Below, piece after piece: positions 53,585-61,632 of a stretch of DNA of 64,000 bases. Position 1 is the stretch's first letter, and every line of letters begins with the position of its first letter. The translations under genes and the position numbers were made by a program. Source of the DNA: CAYLLN01 sp964384375 (lineage in GTDB: Bacteria > Planctomycetota > Planctomycetia > Pirellulales > Pirellulaceae); contig CAYLLN010000003.1 in assembly GCA_964384375.1 (NCBI GenBank), forward strand, positions 62,001 through 126,000, given 5' to 3'. The notes below the pieces were generated by a model, which did no database searches, had not been told where the DNA came from, and was given only the letters and a program-made list of their open reading frames with translations.

Positions 53585-55951
53585 GTGGCAAAAGTTCGCG
53601 TTGAAAAGAAAATCGGCAACAGCATTCTCTCCTTCGAAACCGGCTTTTTGGCCAAGCAGGCGCATGCCGCGGTCATCGCCCAGTACGGCGAAACGGTAAC
53701 GATCAACACGGCGACAGGCGGACCTGGCCGGCCGGGCATCGACTTCTTCCCGCTCACCTGCGACTATCGCGAGCGGACCGCCGCAGCCGGCAAGTTCCCC
53801 GGTGGCTTTATCAAGCGTGAAGGACGTCCGACGACCAAAGAAACGCTCACTTCACGGCTCTGCGACCGGCCGATTCGCCCCCTTTTTCCCAAAGGCTATC
53901 GCGACGAAGTGCAGTGCCAGAGCATCGTGCTGGCGAGCGACAAGCAGAATGACGCCGACGTGATCGCGATGAACGGCGTGGCCGCGGCTCTATTCATTTC
54001 GCCGCTGCCGTTTCAGGGGCCGATCGCTTCGGTCCGCGTCGGCCGCGTTAATGGACAACTGCTCGCCTTCCCCACGCACGAGGATCTCGAATCGAGCGAT
54101 CTCGACCTGATCGTCAGCGGCTCCGAGCAATCGGTCGCGATGATCGAAGGGTTCTCGCGCGAAATGAGCGAAGCCGACATGTTCGAGGCGGTCCTGTTTG
54201 CCCACTCGACCATCAAGGAAATCATCGCCCTACAGCGCGAGTTTTATGAGAAGGTCGGCGTGACCAAGGCCGCTTGGGTTCCGCCGCCGGATACAGGCCT
54301 CGATGCTCGCCTGAAGAATCGATTCTACGACGAGCTCAAGGCCGCCAAGCAAACCAGCGGCAAGCAGGCCCGGGCCGAAGCCGTGAAAGCGGTGAAGGAC
54401 AAAGCCGTCGCCGAGTTCATTCCCGATCCGGCCGCCAAAGACGCCGTCAAGCCGGAAATCTTCAGCACCGCCTGGAGCGAGCTGACCGAACGGGTCGTCC
54501 GCGATCTGATCCTCAGCGGCACGCGCCCCGACGGCCGCGATTATCGCTCACTGCGCAACATCGAGTGCGCGGTGGATGTCCTGCCGCGAGTGCATGGCTC
54601 AGCCGTCTTCCAGCGGGGCGAGACGCAGGCCCTCATCACCGTCACGCTCGGCACTTCGCGCGACGAGCAGCGGGTCGATGGCCTGCAGGACGAGTTCAGC
54701 AAGAAGTTCATGCTCGATTACAACTTCCCGTCTTTCTCGGTCGGCGAAGTGCGGCCCATCCGCGGCCCCGGCCGCCGCGAAATCGGCCACGGCGCTCTGG
54801 CCGAGCGGAGCGTGAACCCGGTCGTTCCTTCGTCCGAGGAATTCCCTTACACGATCCGCGTCATTTCCGACATTCTCGAATCCAACGGCAGCTCGAGCAT
54901 GGCGAGCGTCTGCGGCGCCACGCTCGGTCTCATGGCCGCTGGCGTGCCGATCAGCAATCCCGTCGCAGGCATCTCGGTCGGCCTCGTGAAAGAGTCGGAC
55001 AGCCAGTGGGTGCTGCTCACCGACATCATCGGCGACGAAGACCACTACGGCGACATGGATTTCAAGATCGCTGGCACGCAGAACGGCATCACGGGGATTC
55101 AGCTCGACCTGAAGATCGAAGGGATCAGCCCCGACATCATCAAGGCGACCTTCGAGCAATCGCGTGAGGCCCGCATTCAGATTCTACGCAAGATGCTGAC
55201 GACGATTTCACGGCCGAAGGAAGACATTTCGCCGTGGGCCCCGCGCCTTATCCGCACGCAGATCGATCCGCAGAAGATCGGCCTGCTCATCGGTCCCGGC
55301 GGCAAGAATATCCGCGGCATCCAGGAATCGACCGGCACCGTCATCGAGGTCGAAGACGACGGCACCGTCACGATCGCCAGCACAAATCGTGAATGGGCTG
55401 AGGCGGCGATGGCCGCCGTCGAGGCCTGCACCGCGACCGTGCAGATCGGCAAGATCTACACCGGCCGTGTCGTCAGCCTGAAAGATTTCGGTGCGTTCGT
55501 CGAGATTCTCCCCGGACGCGACGGCCTCGTGCATATCAGCGAACTGTCGGCGGGCTATGTCAGCTCGGTCGGCGACGTTTGCCGCATCGGCGACGAAATG
55601 AAAGTGCTCGTGATCGACGTCGATGAGCACGATCGCGTGAAGCTGAGCCGCAAGCGGGCTCACGAAGAACTGGGCATCGTGGACGAAATGGCCCCCGTCG
55701 AAGGCGGTAGCGGCGACGGCGATCGCCCGCCCCGCGGCGAAGGAGACGAGGGTGGCGGCTATCGCGAAGGGGGCGGCGACCGCGGCGGCTACGGTGATCG
55801 TGGCGGCGGCGGCGATCGAGGTGGCGGACGTGGAGGCTACGGCGGTGGTGGCGGCCGCGGTGGTCGTAGCGGCGGTGGTGGCCGTGGCGGCGATCGTGGC
55901 GGCCGCGGTGGCCGTGGTGGCGGCGGCGGTGGATATCGCGATCGGCGATAA
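53585..55951 (+). CDS. pnp: Polyribonucleotide nucleotidyltransferase with RGG-type tail
   Basis: GTG 53585 opens MAKVRVEKKIGNSILSFETG, the normal PNPase start. The enzyme degrades RNA 3' to 5' with phosphate, or adds tails. Two RNase PH-like domains contain LTSRLCDRPIRPLFPKGY and LGTSRDEQRVDG. The KH domain has GLLIGPGGKNIRGIQ, and the S1 domain has GRVVSLKDFGAFVEILPGRD. The last about 75 residues (from about 55726) are a Gly/Arg/Asp tail of RGG-like repeats (GDRGGYGDRGGGG, RGGRGGRGG), an unusual extension that may bind RNA. The total of 788 residues is longer than the usual 700-710. Confidence 0.95.
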   Translation: MAKVRVEKKIGNSILSFETGFLAKQAHAAVIAQYGETVTINTATGGPGRPGIDFFPLTCDYRERTAAAGKFPGGFIKREGRPTTKETLTSRLCDRPIRPLFPKGYRDEVQCQSIVLASDKQNDADVIAMNGVAAALFISPLPFQGPIASVRVGRVNGQLLAFPTHEDLESSDLDLIVSGSEQSVAMIEGFSREMSEADMFEAVLFAHSTIKEIIALQREFYEKVGVTKAAWVPPPDTGLDARLKNRFYDELKAAKQTSGKQARAEAVKAVKDKAVAEFIPDPAAKDAVKPEIFSTAWSELTERVVRDLILSGTRPDGRDYRSLRNIECAVDVLPRVHGSAVFQRGETQALITVTLGTSRDEQRVDGLQDEFSKKFMLDYNFPSFSVGEVRPIRGPGRREIGHGALAERSVNPVVPSSEEFPYTIRVISDILESNGSSSMASVCGATLGLMAAGVPISNPVAGISVGLVKESDSQWVLLTDIIGDEDHYGDMDFKIAGTQNGITGIQLDLKIEGISPDIIKATFEQSREARIQILRKMLTTISRPKEDISPWAPRLIRTQIDPQKIGLLIGPGGKNIRGIQESTGTVIEVEDDGTVTIASTNREWAEAAMAAVEACTATVQIGKIYTGRVVSLKDFGAFVEILPGRDGLVHISELSAGYVSSVGDVCRIGDEMKVLVIDVDEHDRVKLSRKRAHEELGIVDEMAPVEGGSGDGDRPPRGEGDEGGGYREGGGDRGGYGDRGGGGDRGGGRGGYGGGGGRGGRSGGGGRGGDRGGRGGRGGGGGGYRDRR

Positions 55952-55983
55952 TGCAACTGACGGTCACTTCGTCTTAATCAAAG

Positions 55984-56035
55984 CCCCGACCATTGGTCGG
56001 GGTCAGTGGCAACGCACCCTGACCACTGGTCAGGG
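55984..56035. repeat. Two tandem near-identical hairpins after pnp
   Basis: CCCCGACCA/TGGTCGGGG (55984-56002) and CCCTGACCA/TGGTCAGGG (56017-56035) are exact stems with a one-base centre, followed by CTAAGAA. That flank is shared with the CCGGGAGCAA elements, suggesting one family. They may stabilise or terminate the pnp transcript. Confidence 0.6.
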
Positions 56036-56059
56036 CTAAGAATGTGCTGCTGCGCGGTC

Positions 56060-56065
56060 TATAAT
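56060..56065 (+). promoter_or_regulatory. Possible -10 element TATAAT
   Basis: An exact TATAAT lies 39 bases before ATG 56104 of the radical SAM gene. No recognisable -35 box sits at the usual spacing, so support is weak. Confidence 0.25.
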
Positions 56066-56103
56066 GCGGCTTTGTGTTTCGCTCCCCGCTGCGCCCTGTT
56101 TCC

Positions 56104-57381
56104 ATGTACCTCCGCCTTGCCAATCGGTTGCTGTGGGAGACGGACAAGCGGCTCCTGTGGAAGCTCGTTTGGAATTTCGGCCTGAAGGGGATTCGCTCGG
56201 TCCAGCGGCACAAGTCGCGCCTGAAACGAGGCGAATTCTTCCCGCCGTTCCTCTACATCTCGGTCATCAACTCGTGCAACCTCCGCTGCCAGGGTTGTTG
56301 GGTCGATGTAGCCGCGAAGCAGTCGCGCATCGATCCGGCCGCGATGAGCCGCCTCATCGGACAGGCCAAGGAAATGGGGAACAGTTTCTTCGGCATCCTC
56401 GGCGGTGAGCCGTTCATGCACCCGGAGATTCTGGACATCCTCGGCAACCATCGCGATTGCTATTTCCAGGTCTTCACGAACGGACACTTCATCACCGACG
56501 ACGTCGCGAAGAAGCTCCGCGAGTTTGGCAACGTCACGCCGCTTATCAGCGTCGAAGGAAACGAGATCGTTAGCGACGAGCGTCGCGGCAAGGATGGCGT
56601 CCTCAGCAAAACGATGGAGGGACTGCACAACTGCCTGAAGCATCGCGTGATGACCGGCGTCTGCACGAGCCTCTGCCAGACGAACTTCGACCTGCTCAGC
56701 GAGAAGTGGCTCGACCGGCTGATCGAGCTGGGCGTCATGTACACCTGGTTTCACATCTATCGTCCGGTCGGTCCCGACGCGAAGCCGGAACTGGCCCTCA
56801 CGCCCGAGCAACAACTCGAGTGTCGCAAGTTCGTCGTCGAAATGCGGGCCAAAAAACCGATCGTCATCATCGACGCCTACTACGACGGCGAGGGGCGGGC
56901 CCTCTGCCCCGCGGCCACCGGCTTCACGCACCACATCAGCCCGTGGGGAGACATCGAACCCTGCCCGATCATTCAGTTCGCCAAGGAGTCGATCTACGAC
57001 GAGCGGCCACTGAAGGAGGTCTTTCAGCAGTCGGCGTTCCTCCGCGACTTCCGCGAAACTGCCGCCCAGCACACCCGCGGCTGCATCGTCCTCGAGCGGC
57101 CGGATTTGCTCGAACAGCTTGTCAGCCGCCACGGCGCGAAAGACACGACCGCGCGCCATGCTGCGGTCGGTGAACTTGATACCATGGAGATTCGCCCCAG
57201 CCAATACAATCCCGGCCAGGAGATTCCCGAAAAGTCGCTCGCTTACCGCATCGCGAAGCACTTCTTCTTCAACGACTACGGCACCTACGGCAAGCACTTC
57301 GATGCCGCCAAGTGGATCGAGACTCGCACTCCCACTCCGCCGCCCCGCCCGCGACTGGTGCAGATTCAACCGAGTTCGTAA
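56104..57381 (+). CDS. Radical SAM protein with SPASM-like C-terminal cysteines
   Basis: ATG 56104 is preferred over GTG 56074. The [4Fe-4S] cluster motif CxxxCxxC is NSCNLRCQGCW (Cys58, 62, 65). The 425-residue protein continues with GILGGEPFMHPEI and FTNGHFITDD, typical of the radical SAM barrel, and a C-terminal region with Cys residues (ALCPAATGFTHHISPWGDIE, PCPIIQF, RGCIVLERPDLL), consistent with a SPASM-type auxiliary cluster. The N-terminal 45 residues are a basic, helical lead (LLWETDKRLLWKLVWNFGLK). The substrate is unknown; no precursor-peptide gene was recognised next to it. Confidence 0.85.
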   Translation: MYLRLANRLLWETDKRLLWKLVWNFGLKGIRSVQRHKSRLKRGEFFPPFLYISVINSCNLRCQGCWVDVAAKQSRIDPAAMSRLIGQAKEMGNSFFGILGGEPFMHPEILDILGNHRDCYFQVFTNGHFITDDVAKKLREFGNVTPLISVEGNEIVSDERRGKDGVLSKTMEGLHNCLKHRVMTGVCTSLCQTNFDLLSEKWLDRLIELGVMYTWFHIYRPVGPDAKPELALTPEQQLECRKFVVEMRAKKPIVIIDAYYDGEGRALCPAATGFTHHISPWGDIEPCPIIQFAKESIYDERPLKEVFQQSAFLRDFRETAAQHTRGCIVLERPDLLEQLVSRHGAKDTTARHAAVGELDTMEIRPSQYNPGQEIPEKSLAYRIAKHFFFNDYGTYGKHFDAAKWIETRTPTPPPRPRLVQIQPSS

Positions 57382-57391
57382 CCAACCGATC

Positions 57392-57417
57392 TTAGCCGGG
57401 ACCAAACCTGGTCCCGG
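57392..57417. repeat. CCGGGACCA palindrome, variant copy 3
   Basis: TTAG, then CCGGGACCA (57396-57404) and TGGTCCCGG (57409-57417). Same flank (TTAG) and layout as the copies at 25365 and 34717, with paired base changes that keep the stem. Confidence 0.65.
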
Positions 57418-57435
57418 TGGTTCGGAGCAACCGCC

Positions 57436-58074
57436 ATGATTCAACGACTCGCTATCGACGACGATCTGGTGCGCTACGAGACCTTTCGCGCAATCGTCGG
57501 GGACGGCCAAAAAGCTGACTTGATCGACGGGGTGATTTACATGGCCTCTCCGGATTCCAAGATCAATAACACGCTCAACGGCTTCATTTTTCGGTTACTG
57601 TGCGACTACATCGAAGCTCGCAAGATCGACGGGTTCGTATTCTTCAGCCGATACGCCTGCCGCATCTCCGAGATTCGCGCACCAGAGCCGGATGTCGGTT
57701 ATGTGCGGCCGGAGAATGCCAACCGCGTTCACGAAAACGAGATGGACGGCGGTCCCGACATCGCCGTCGAGATCGTCAGTCGCGACAGCGTGACGCGCGA
57801 CTACAACGAGAAGCGGGAGCTGTATCAGTCGGCAGCGGTCGAAGAGTATTGGATCGTCGATCCGCGGGCCAAACGTGTGCAATTCTTGCAACTGGTAGAG
57901 GGCCAGTACGAACTGGCGCCGCTCGAAGACAATCGGTTCTTCCGAAGCCGCGTCATTCCGGGATTTTGGCTGAACGTGGACTGGCTGCTCCAGCGTCCCG
58001 TTCCGCCGGCCTACGACTGCCTGCAAGAAATCCTCGCCACAAAGCCGAAATCGCCGCGCAAACGGAAGCGGTAG
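57436..58074 (+). CDS. Uma2-family nuclease-like protein (DUF820)
   Basis: The 212-residue protein has the Uma2 pattern within a PD-(D/E)XK-like fold: ADLIDGVIYMAS near the start, EPDVGYVRP, DIAVEIVSRDSVTRDYNEKR and EEYWIVDPRAKRVQFLQL. The Glu/Asp-x-Lys active site of the fold is probably in the EIVS/EKR segment. These proteins are numerous in planctomycetes and cyanobacteria and often scattered or mobile; their physiological role is unknown. A palindrome lies just upstream. The basic tail is PKSPRKRKR. Confidence 0.85.
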   Translation: MIQRLAIDDDLVRYETFRAIVGDGQKADLIDGVIYMASPDSKINNTLNGFIFRLLCDYIEARKIDGFVFFSRYACRISEIRAPEPDVGYVRPENANRVHENEMDGGPDIAVEIVSRDSVTRDYNEKRELYQSAAVEEYWIVDPRAKRVQFLQLVEGQYELAPLEDNRFFRSRVIPGFWLNVDWLLQRPVPPAYDCLQEILATKPKSPRKRKR

Positions 58075-58095
58075 GCGACACGAGCGACCGTGGCG

Positions 58096-59586
58096 CTACT
58101 CGACCTCGTGAATCACGAGGATGTTCTGCGCCATCGGATAGAAGTTCGTGCCGGTCACAAAGACCACGCGATCGCCGACGCTCAGGATTCCTTGCTCGCG
58201 TCCCCAGCGGTCGATGAAGGCCCGCAGTTGCGGCCCGTCCTGTACGGGCGCGCCGGCCAGCGGCGTGACGCCCCAGAACAACGTTAAGCGGCGGAGCACA
58301 TCGGGCGCGTCGGAGACGCCGATCGTCGGAATAAAGTCGCGCTGTTTGCTCCGCATCCGGCACGTGCCGCCGCCGCGTGTCGCCACAACGACGAGCTTCG
58401 CGCCGATCTGCTCGGCCAGCACGGCACTCGCCCGCACCGCCGCTGCCGTGATCGGATGCACGTCACTGCTCAGCACTTCAACCGGCCGGAGCGGATGCTC
58501 CTTGAGCAGCGGCTCGGTGGCAAGCATGATCCGGTTCATCGTTTCGACGGCTTCGACGGGAAACTCGCCAATGGCCGTTTCACCCGAGAGCATACAGGCA
58601 TCAGCCCCGTCGAGAATCGCGTTGGCCACATCAGTCGCTTCCGCCCGAGTCGGCCGGCGGTTGTGGTGCATGGAGTCGAGCATTTGCGTCGCGACGATCA
58701 CTGGCTTTCCTTGCCGTTGGCACTCGCCGACGATCCGCTTTTGTACGACGGCGATCTCTGCCACGTCCATTTCCACGCCCAAGTCGCCGCGGGCCACCAT
58801 CACGCCGTCCGCCGCGGCCACAATCTCGGTGAGTTGCTGCACCGCTTCGGGCTTTTCGATCTTGGCGATCACCATCGCCTTGCTCCCCTGCGAGCGGAGC
58901 AATTCCTTCAGCAACAGCACGTCGATCGCCTTGCGGACGAAGCTCAGGCTGACGATGTCAATGTCGTTCTTCGCTGCCCACGTCGCATTGGCCATGTCGG
59001 CCTCGGTCAGCGACGTGACGCTGAGCTTTGCTCCCGGCAGGTTGATCCCTTGCCGGCTCCGGATCGTGCCGCCGCCGGTCACTTTGCAGCGAACCTCATC
59101 GGCCGATTTGCCGATGACGGCCATGCTGACCGTGCCGTCGGCGAGCATCACGTTGTCGCCGACCGCCAGTTCGCTCACGAGTGGCACGTACGTGGATGTC
59201 AGTTCGTCGGCCGTATTGCTCTTGTTGCCACGAATGAAGCGGAACGACGCTCCGACTTCGCATTCCGTGGGGTCAGTGTGCAGTTCGCCCAGGCGCATTT
59301 TCGGCCCGGCCAGATCGACGAGCACTCCGACCGGCCGGCCCGCCTGCGACGAGGCTTCGCGAATCGCCTCCAGCTTTTGTTGCCGTTCGAGCAGCGTGCC
59401 GTGGGCCGTGTTGATGCGAAAGACACCGACGCCGGCCTGTATGAGCTTGACGAGCAGCTCGACTGTGCTGCATGCCGGTCCGACCGTGGCGACGATCTTC
59501 GTGCGGGCGCGGCTGACGAGTGGATTGTTGACGGGGGCGGTGTCGGGTGCGGGCATGGCGGTGGGGCTGGCAGGGTGAGTGGTCAT
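58096..59586 (-). CDS. pyk: Pyruvate kinase, putatively K+-independent type
   Basis: The enzyme converts phosphoenolpyruvate and ADP to pyruvate and ATP. Signatures seen are KIVATVGPAC, VMVARGDLGVEM, VIVATQMLDSM and RAEATDVANAILDGADACML. The length of 496 residues is normal. Three positions of the active site differ from the K+-dependent enzymes: NTAHG instead of NFSHG (Ala61 replaces the K+-binding Ser), and DLAGPKMR instead of DTKGPEIR (Leu92 and Lys96 in place of Thr and Glu). Lys at the last position is associated in the family with activity independent of K+. The C-terminal domain is complete. Confidence 0.93.
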   Translation of the reverse strand: MTTHPASPTAMPAPDTAPVNNPLVSRARTKIVATVGPACSTVELLVKLIQAGVGVFRINTAHGTLLERQQKLEAIREASSQAGRPVGVLVDLAGPKMRLGELHTDPTECEVGASFRFIRGNKSNTADELTSTYVPLVSELAVGDNVMLADGTVSMAVIGKSADEVRCKVTGGGTIRSRQGINLPGAKLSVTSLTEADMANATWAAKNDIDIVSLSFVRKAIDVLLLKELLRSQGSKAMVIAKIEKPEAVQQLTEIVAAADGVMVARGDLGVEMDVAEIAVVQKRIVGECQRQGKPVIVATQMLDSMHHNRRPTRAEATDVANAILDGADACMLSGETAIGEFPVEAVETMNRIMLATEPLLKEHPLRPVEVLSSDVHPITAAAVRASAVLAEQIGAKLVVVATRGGGTCRMRSKQRDFIPTIGVSDAPDVLRRLTLFWGVTPLAGAPVQDGPQLRAFIDRWGREQGILSVGDRVVFVTGTNFYPMAQNILVIHEVE

Positions 59587-59739
59587 TTGCGGCCGCCTGA
59601 CGGACTAGTCCGATCCCGCAATGGACAGTACTGCCGTGTTTTACGCGAGCGCGAGAGTGCTGGCGAGGCCCCTCATCGGCATCGACCCCTGCCCGAACCC
59701 TCGTGCAACATCGCGGCTCGCCTTACGTCCGCGATGCGC

Positions 59740-59745
59740 TATAAT
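59740..59745 (+). promoter_or_regulatory. Possible -10 element TATAAT
   Basis: An exact TATAAT lies 46 bases before ATG 59791 of the ParE-like gene. No clear -35 box at the usual spacing. Confidence 0.25.
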
Positions 59746-59790
59746 CGAAAGGCAGCACACGCCTCCCTTGCCGGTTCAGGGCCCCTCGCC

Positions 59791-60054
59791 ATGCACCGCT
59801 ACACCGTCACCTGGAAAGAGTCGGCTGAAGCTCGCCTAGCGGACTACTGGAACGAGAATCCGGCAGTCCGCCAGGAGATCGCCGACGCAGCCGACTTCAT
59901 CGACCGGACGCTGGCCGTCGCGCCGCACGCGATTGGCCTGGCCACTTCCGATCGCGGGCGGTACGTCGTTCGCGTTCCCGTGGCGGCACTGTATGTGCCG
60001 CATGAGGACGACCGGCAAATTCATGTCGTCCTGGTCAAGCTGTGGGACGAGTGA
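59791..60054 (+). CDS. RelE/ParE-type toxin-like protein, orphan
   Basis: The 87-residue product (MHRYTVTWKESAEARLADYW to VLVKLWDE) has the size and pattern of RelE/ParE proteins, with an N-terminal strand, a helix pair and a final strand (QIHVVLVKLWDE). Typical toxins are mRNA interferases or gyrase inhibitors; the catalytic residues needed to choose are not obvious here. No antitoxin gene could be identified immediately upstream or downstream, so it may be inactive or paired with a distant partner. Confidence 0.65.
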   Translation: MHRYTVTWKESAEARLADYWNENPAVRQEIADAADFIDRTLAVAPHAIGLATSDRGRYVVRVPVAALYVPHEDDRQIHVVLVKLWDE

Positions 60055-60059
60055 GCGCT

Positions 60060-60083
60060 GTAGCTGAAGTCGTCAGACTTCAG
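60060..60083. repeat. GTAG-preceded palindrome (REP-like)
   Basis: GTAG (60060-60063) is followed by CTGAAGTC-GTCA-GACTTCAG (60064-60083), an exact eight-base stem. It lies directly after the ParE-like gene. Confidence 0.6.
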
Positions 60084-60129
60084 GTGGTGGTATGACGAAG
60101 CCTGAGTGCCGGCGAGTTCAGCTACCATC

Positions 60130-60789
60130 ATGAACTATCTGACTCACGGCTACCGCTTTACGAACGAGCCGTATTTCCTTGCCGGCACGGCCGCGCCGGA
60201 TTGGCTGAGTGTAATCGACCGCAAGATGCGTTTGCGGAGCAAACAGGCGGCGCTATTTGTCGAAGATCGCGACCCGCAACTGGCGGCGCTCGCCCGGGGC
60301 GTTGTGCGGCACCACCGCGACGACGAATGGTTTCATCAGACGACGGCGTTCAACGAACTGAATCTGCAGTTCGCGGTCTTCATTCGCGATGCCCTCCCCA
60401 GCGACGACGGCTTTCGGCCGAGCTTCCTCGGACACATCATAGTGGAATTGCTCCTCGACGCGGTGCTGATCGAGGAGGAACCAACGCGGCTCGACCGTTA
60501 CTACGCGGCGCTGGCGGAGGTGGAAGCGCTAAATGTACAAACGATGATTAACCGCCTTGCTACCCGCACCAGCGATAGGATAGGAATGCTCATTCCGCGG
60601 TTCGTCGGCGAGCGGTTCCTGGCCGACTACGCGGACGACGGCCGGCTGCTTGTGCGGCTGAACCACGTGATGCGGCGAGTCAATCTGCCGCAATTACCGC
60701 TGGAAATTGTCGAGCTATTTCCGGCAATGCGGCAACAAGTCCGACGGCGGCGAAGCGAACTTTTGCCAGACGAGAGGATGCAATGGTGA
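60130..60789 (+). CDS. AcpH-like protein of unknown activity
   Basis: ATG 60130 gives 219 residues starting MNYLTHGYRFTNEPYFLAGT. The start, the VVRHHRDDEWFHQT motif and HIIVELLLDAVLIEE loosely resemble acyl-carrier-protein phosphodiesterase (AcpH) and related helical HD-like proteins. True AcpH removes phosphopantetheine from ACP, but the likeness is too weak to claim that. Its end overlaps the cytidine deaminase start by seven bases, so the two are translationally coupled. Confidence 0.65.
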   Translation: MNYLTHGYRFTNEPYFLAGTAAPDWLSVIDRKMRLRSKQAALFVEDRDPQLAALARGVVRHHRDDEWFHQTTAFNELNLQFAVFIRDALPSDDGFRPSFLGHIIVELLLDAVLIEEEPTRLDRYYAALAEVEALNVQTMINRLATRTSDRIGMLIPRFVGERFLADYADDGRLLVRLNHVMRRVNLPQLPLEIVELFPAMRQQVRRRRSELLPDERMQW

Positions 60790-61265
60790 AGCGGGAAGTG
60801 CGCGACGAACTGATCCGGCAGGCGATCGAGATCCGCCAGCGGGCGTATGCTCCGTACTCGAAGTTCCTTGTGGGCGCGGCCGTGCGCACCAAGGGGGGCA
60901 AAACGTTTCTCGGCTGCAACGTCGAGAACGCGAGCTACGGCCTGGCCGTCTGTGCCGAGCGATCGGCCGTCTTTGCCGCCATCACTGCGGGCGAGAAGCA
61001 GTTCGAGTGCATGGCGATCGCCACGCAAGGGGGCGCGATGCCTTGCGGCGCCTGTCGGCAGGTGCTCTCGGAGTTCAACCCCGACCTGCCGATCTTCATC
61101 GTCGATGTCGATAACCCCGACAAGATCATCGAGGGGAACCTTTGGGAGCTGCTGCCCGGAGCGTTCACGCTGGGAGATGGAGCCAAAGACGGGGCGAAGC
61201 CGAAGAAGGTGGACAAAAAGCCCGCGTCAAAGTCGAAGTCGGCCGCCGCTGACAACGAGGAGTGA
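60783..61265 (+). CDS. cdd: Cytidine deaminase
   Basis: The enzyme converts cytidine and deoxycytidine to uridine forms for pyrimidine salvage. The zinc and catalytic motif is CAER (Cys57, Glu59) with PCGAC (Cys88, Cys91). The residues GAAVRTKGGKTFLGCNVENA match the substrate-binding part. The first 130 residues are the full enzyme; a Lys/Ala-rich tail (KPKKVDKKPASKSKSAA) is extra. ATG 60783 overlaps the previous gene and has GAGAGGA upstream. Confidence 0.95.
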   Translation: MVKREVRDELIRQAIEIRQRAYAPYSKFLVGAAVRTKGGKTFLGCNVENASYGLAVCAERSAVFAAITAGEKQFECMAIATQGGAMPCGACRQVLSEFNPDLPIFIVDVDNPDKIIEGNLWELLPGAFTLGDGAKDGAKPKKVDKKPASKSKSAAADNEE

Positions 61266-61632
61266 GCGCTGAAACAGCCCTGTTTTCCTCGGCGGGCCTT
61301 CCATCAACGAAAAGACGCGAAGCTCGCAGAGTGCTCATCGAATTGCGGCGTGAAGAAAATCGTCTCTCGGCGTTCATCCCACAACCCTGCAAGCTCTTGG
61401 CGACCTTGATCGGACAAACCGTCCCATCACGCAAGAACGAGAGCCTTCGCCTTGGGCTCCATAAGGTCCATTCAATCACGGGGCGGCTCTCGCATACTGC
61501 GGATTCTATGCCGATTTCTAGCGACGCACGCTGACTCTGGAATTCCCATCCACGCCCGGTTATGTTGAGGGGACGCGCCTGCCTACTGGCAGGCCCCAAT
61601 ACACCAGCCAACACGATTTTGAGGAGCAAGTC
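61266..61632. other. Intergenic region between cdd and the peroxidase gene
   Basis: A 90-codon frame starts at GTG 61262, but its composition and lack of homology make it unlikely to be a gene. No palindrome of note was seen. The glutathione peroxidase promoter should lie here. Confidence 0.45.

Noticed and set aside
58148..59578. Long plus-strand open frames antisense to pyruvate kinase
   Set aside because: The minus-strand gene has full pyruvate kinase motifs, so these frames are shadows; Ser/Thr-rich composition is a typical sign.
61262..61534. 90-codon frame overlapping the cdd stop
   Set aside because: GTGA overlap looks like coupling, but the protein is irregular, lacks any motif and has no ribosome site; judged non-coding.
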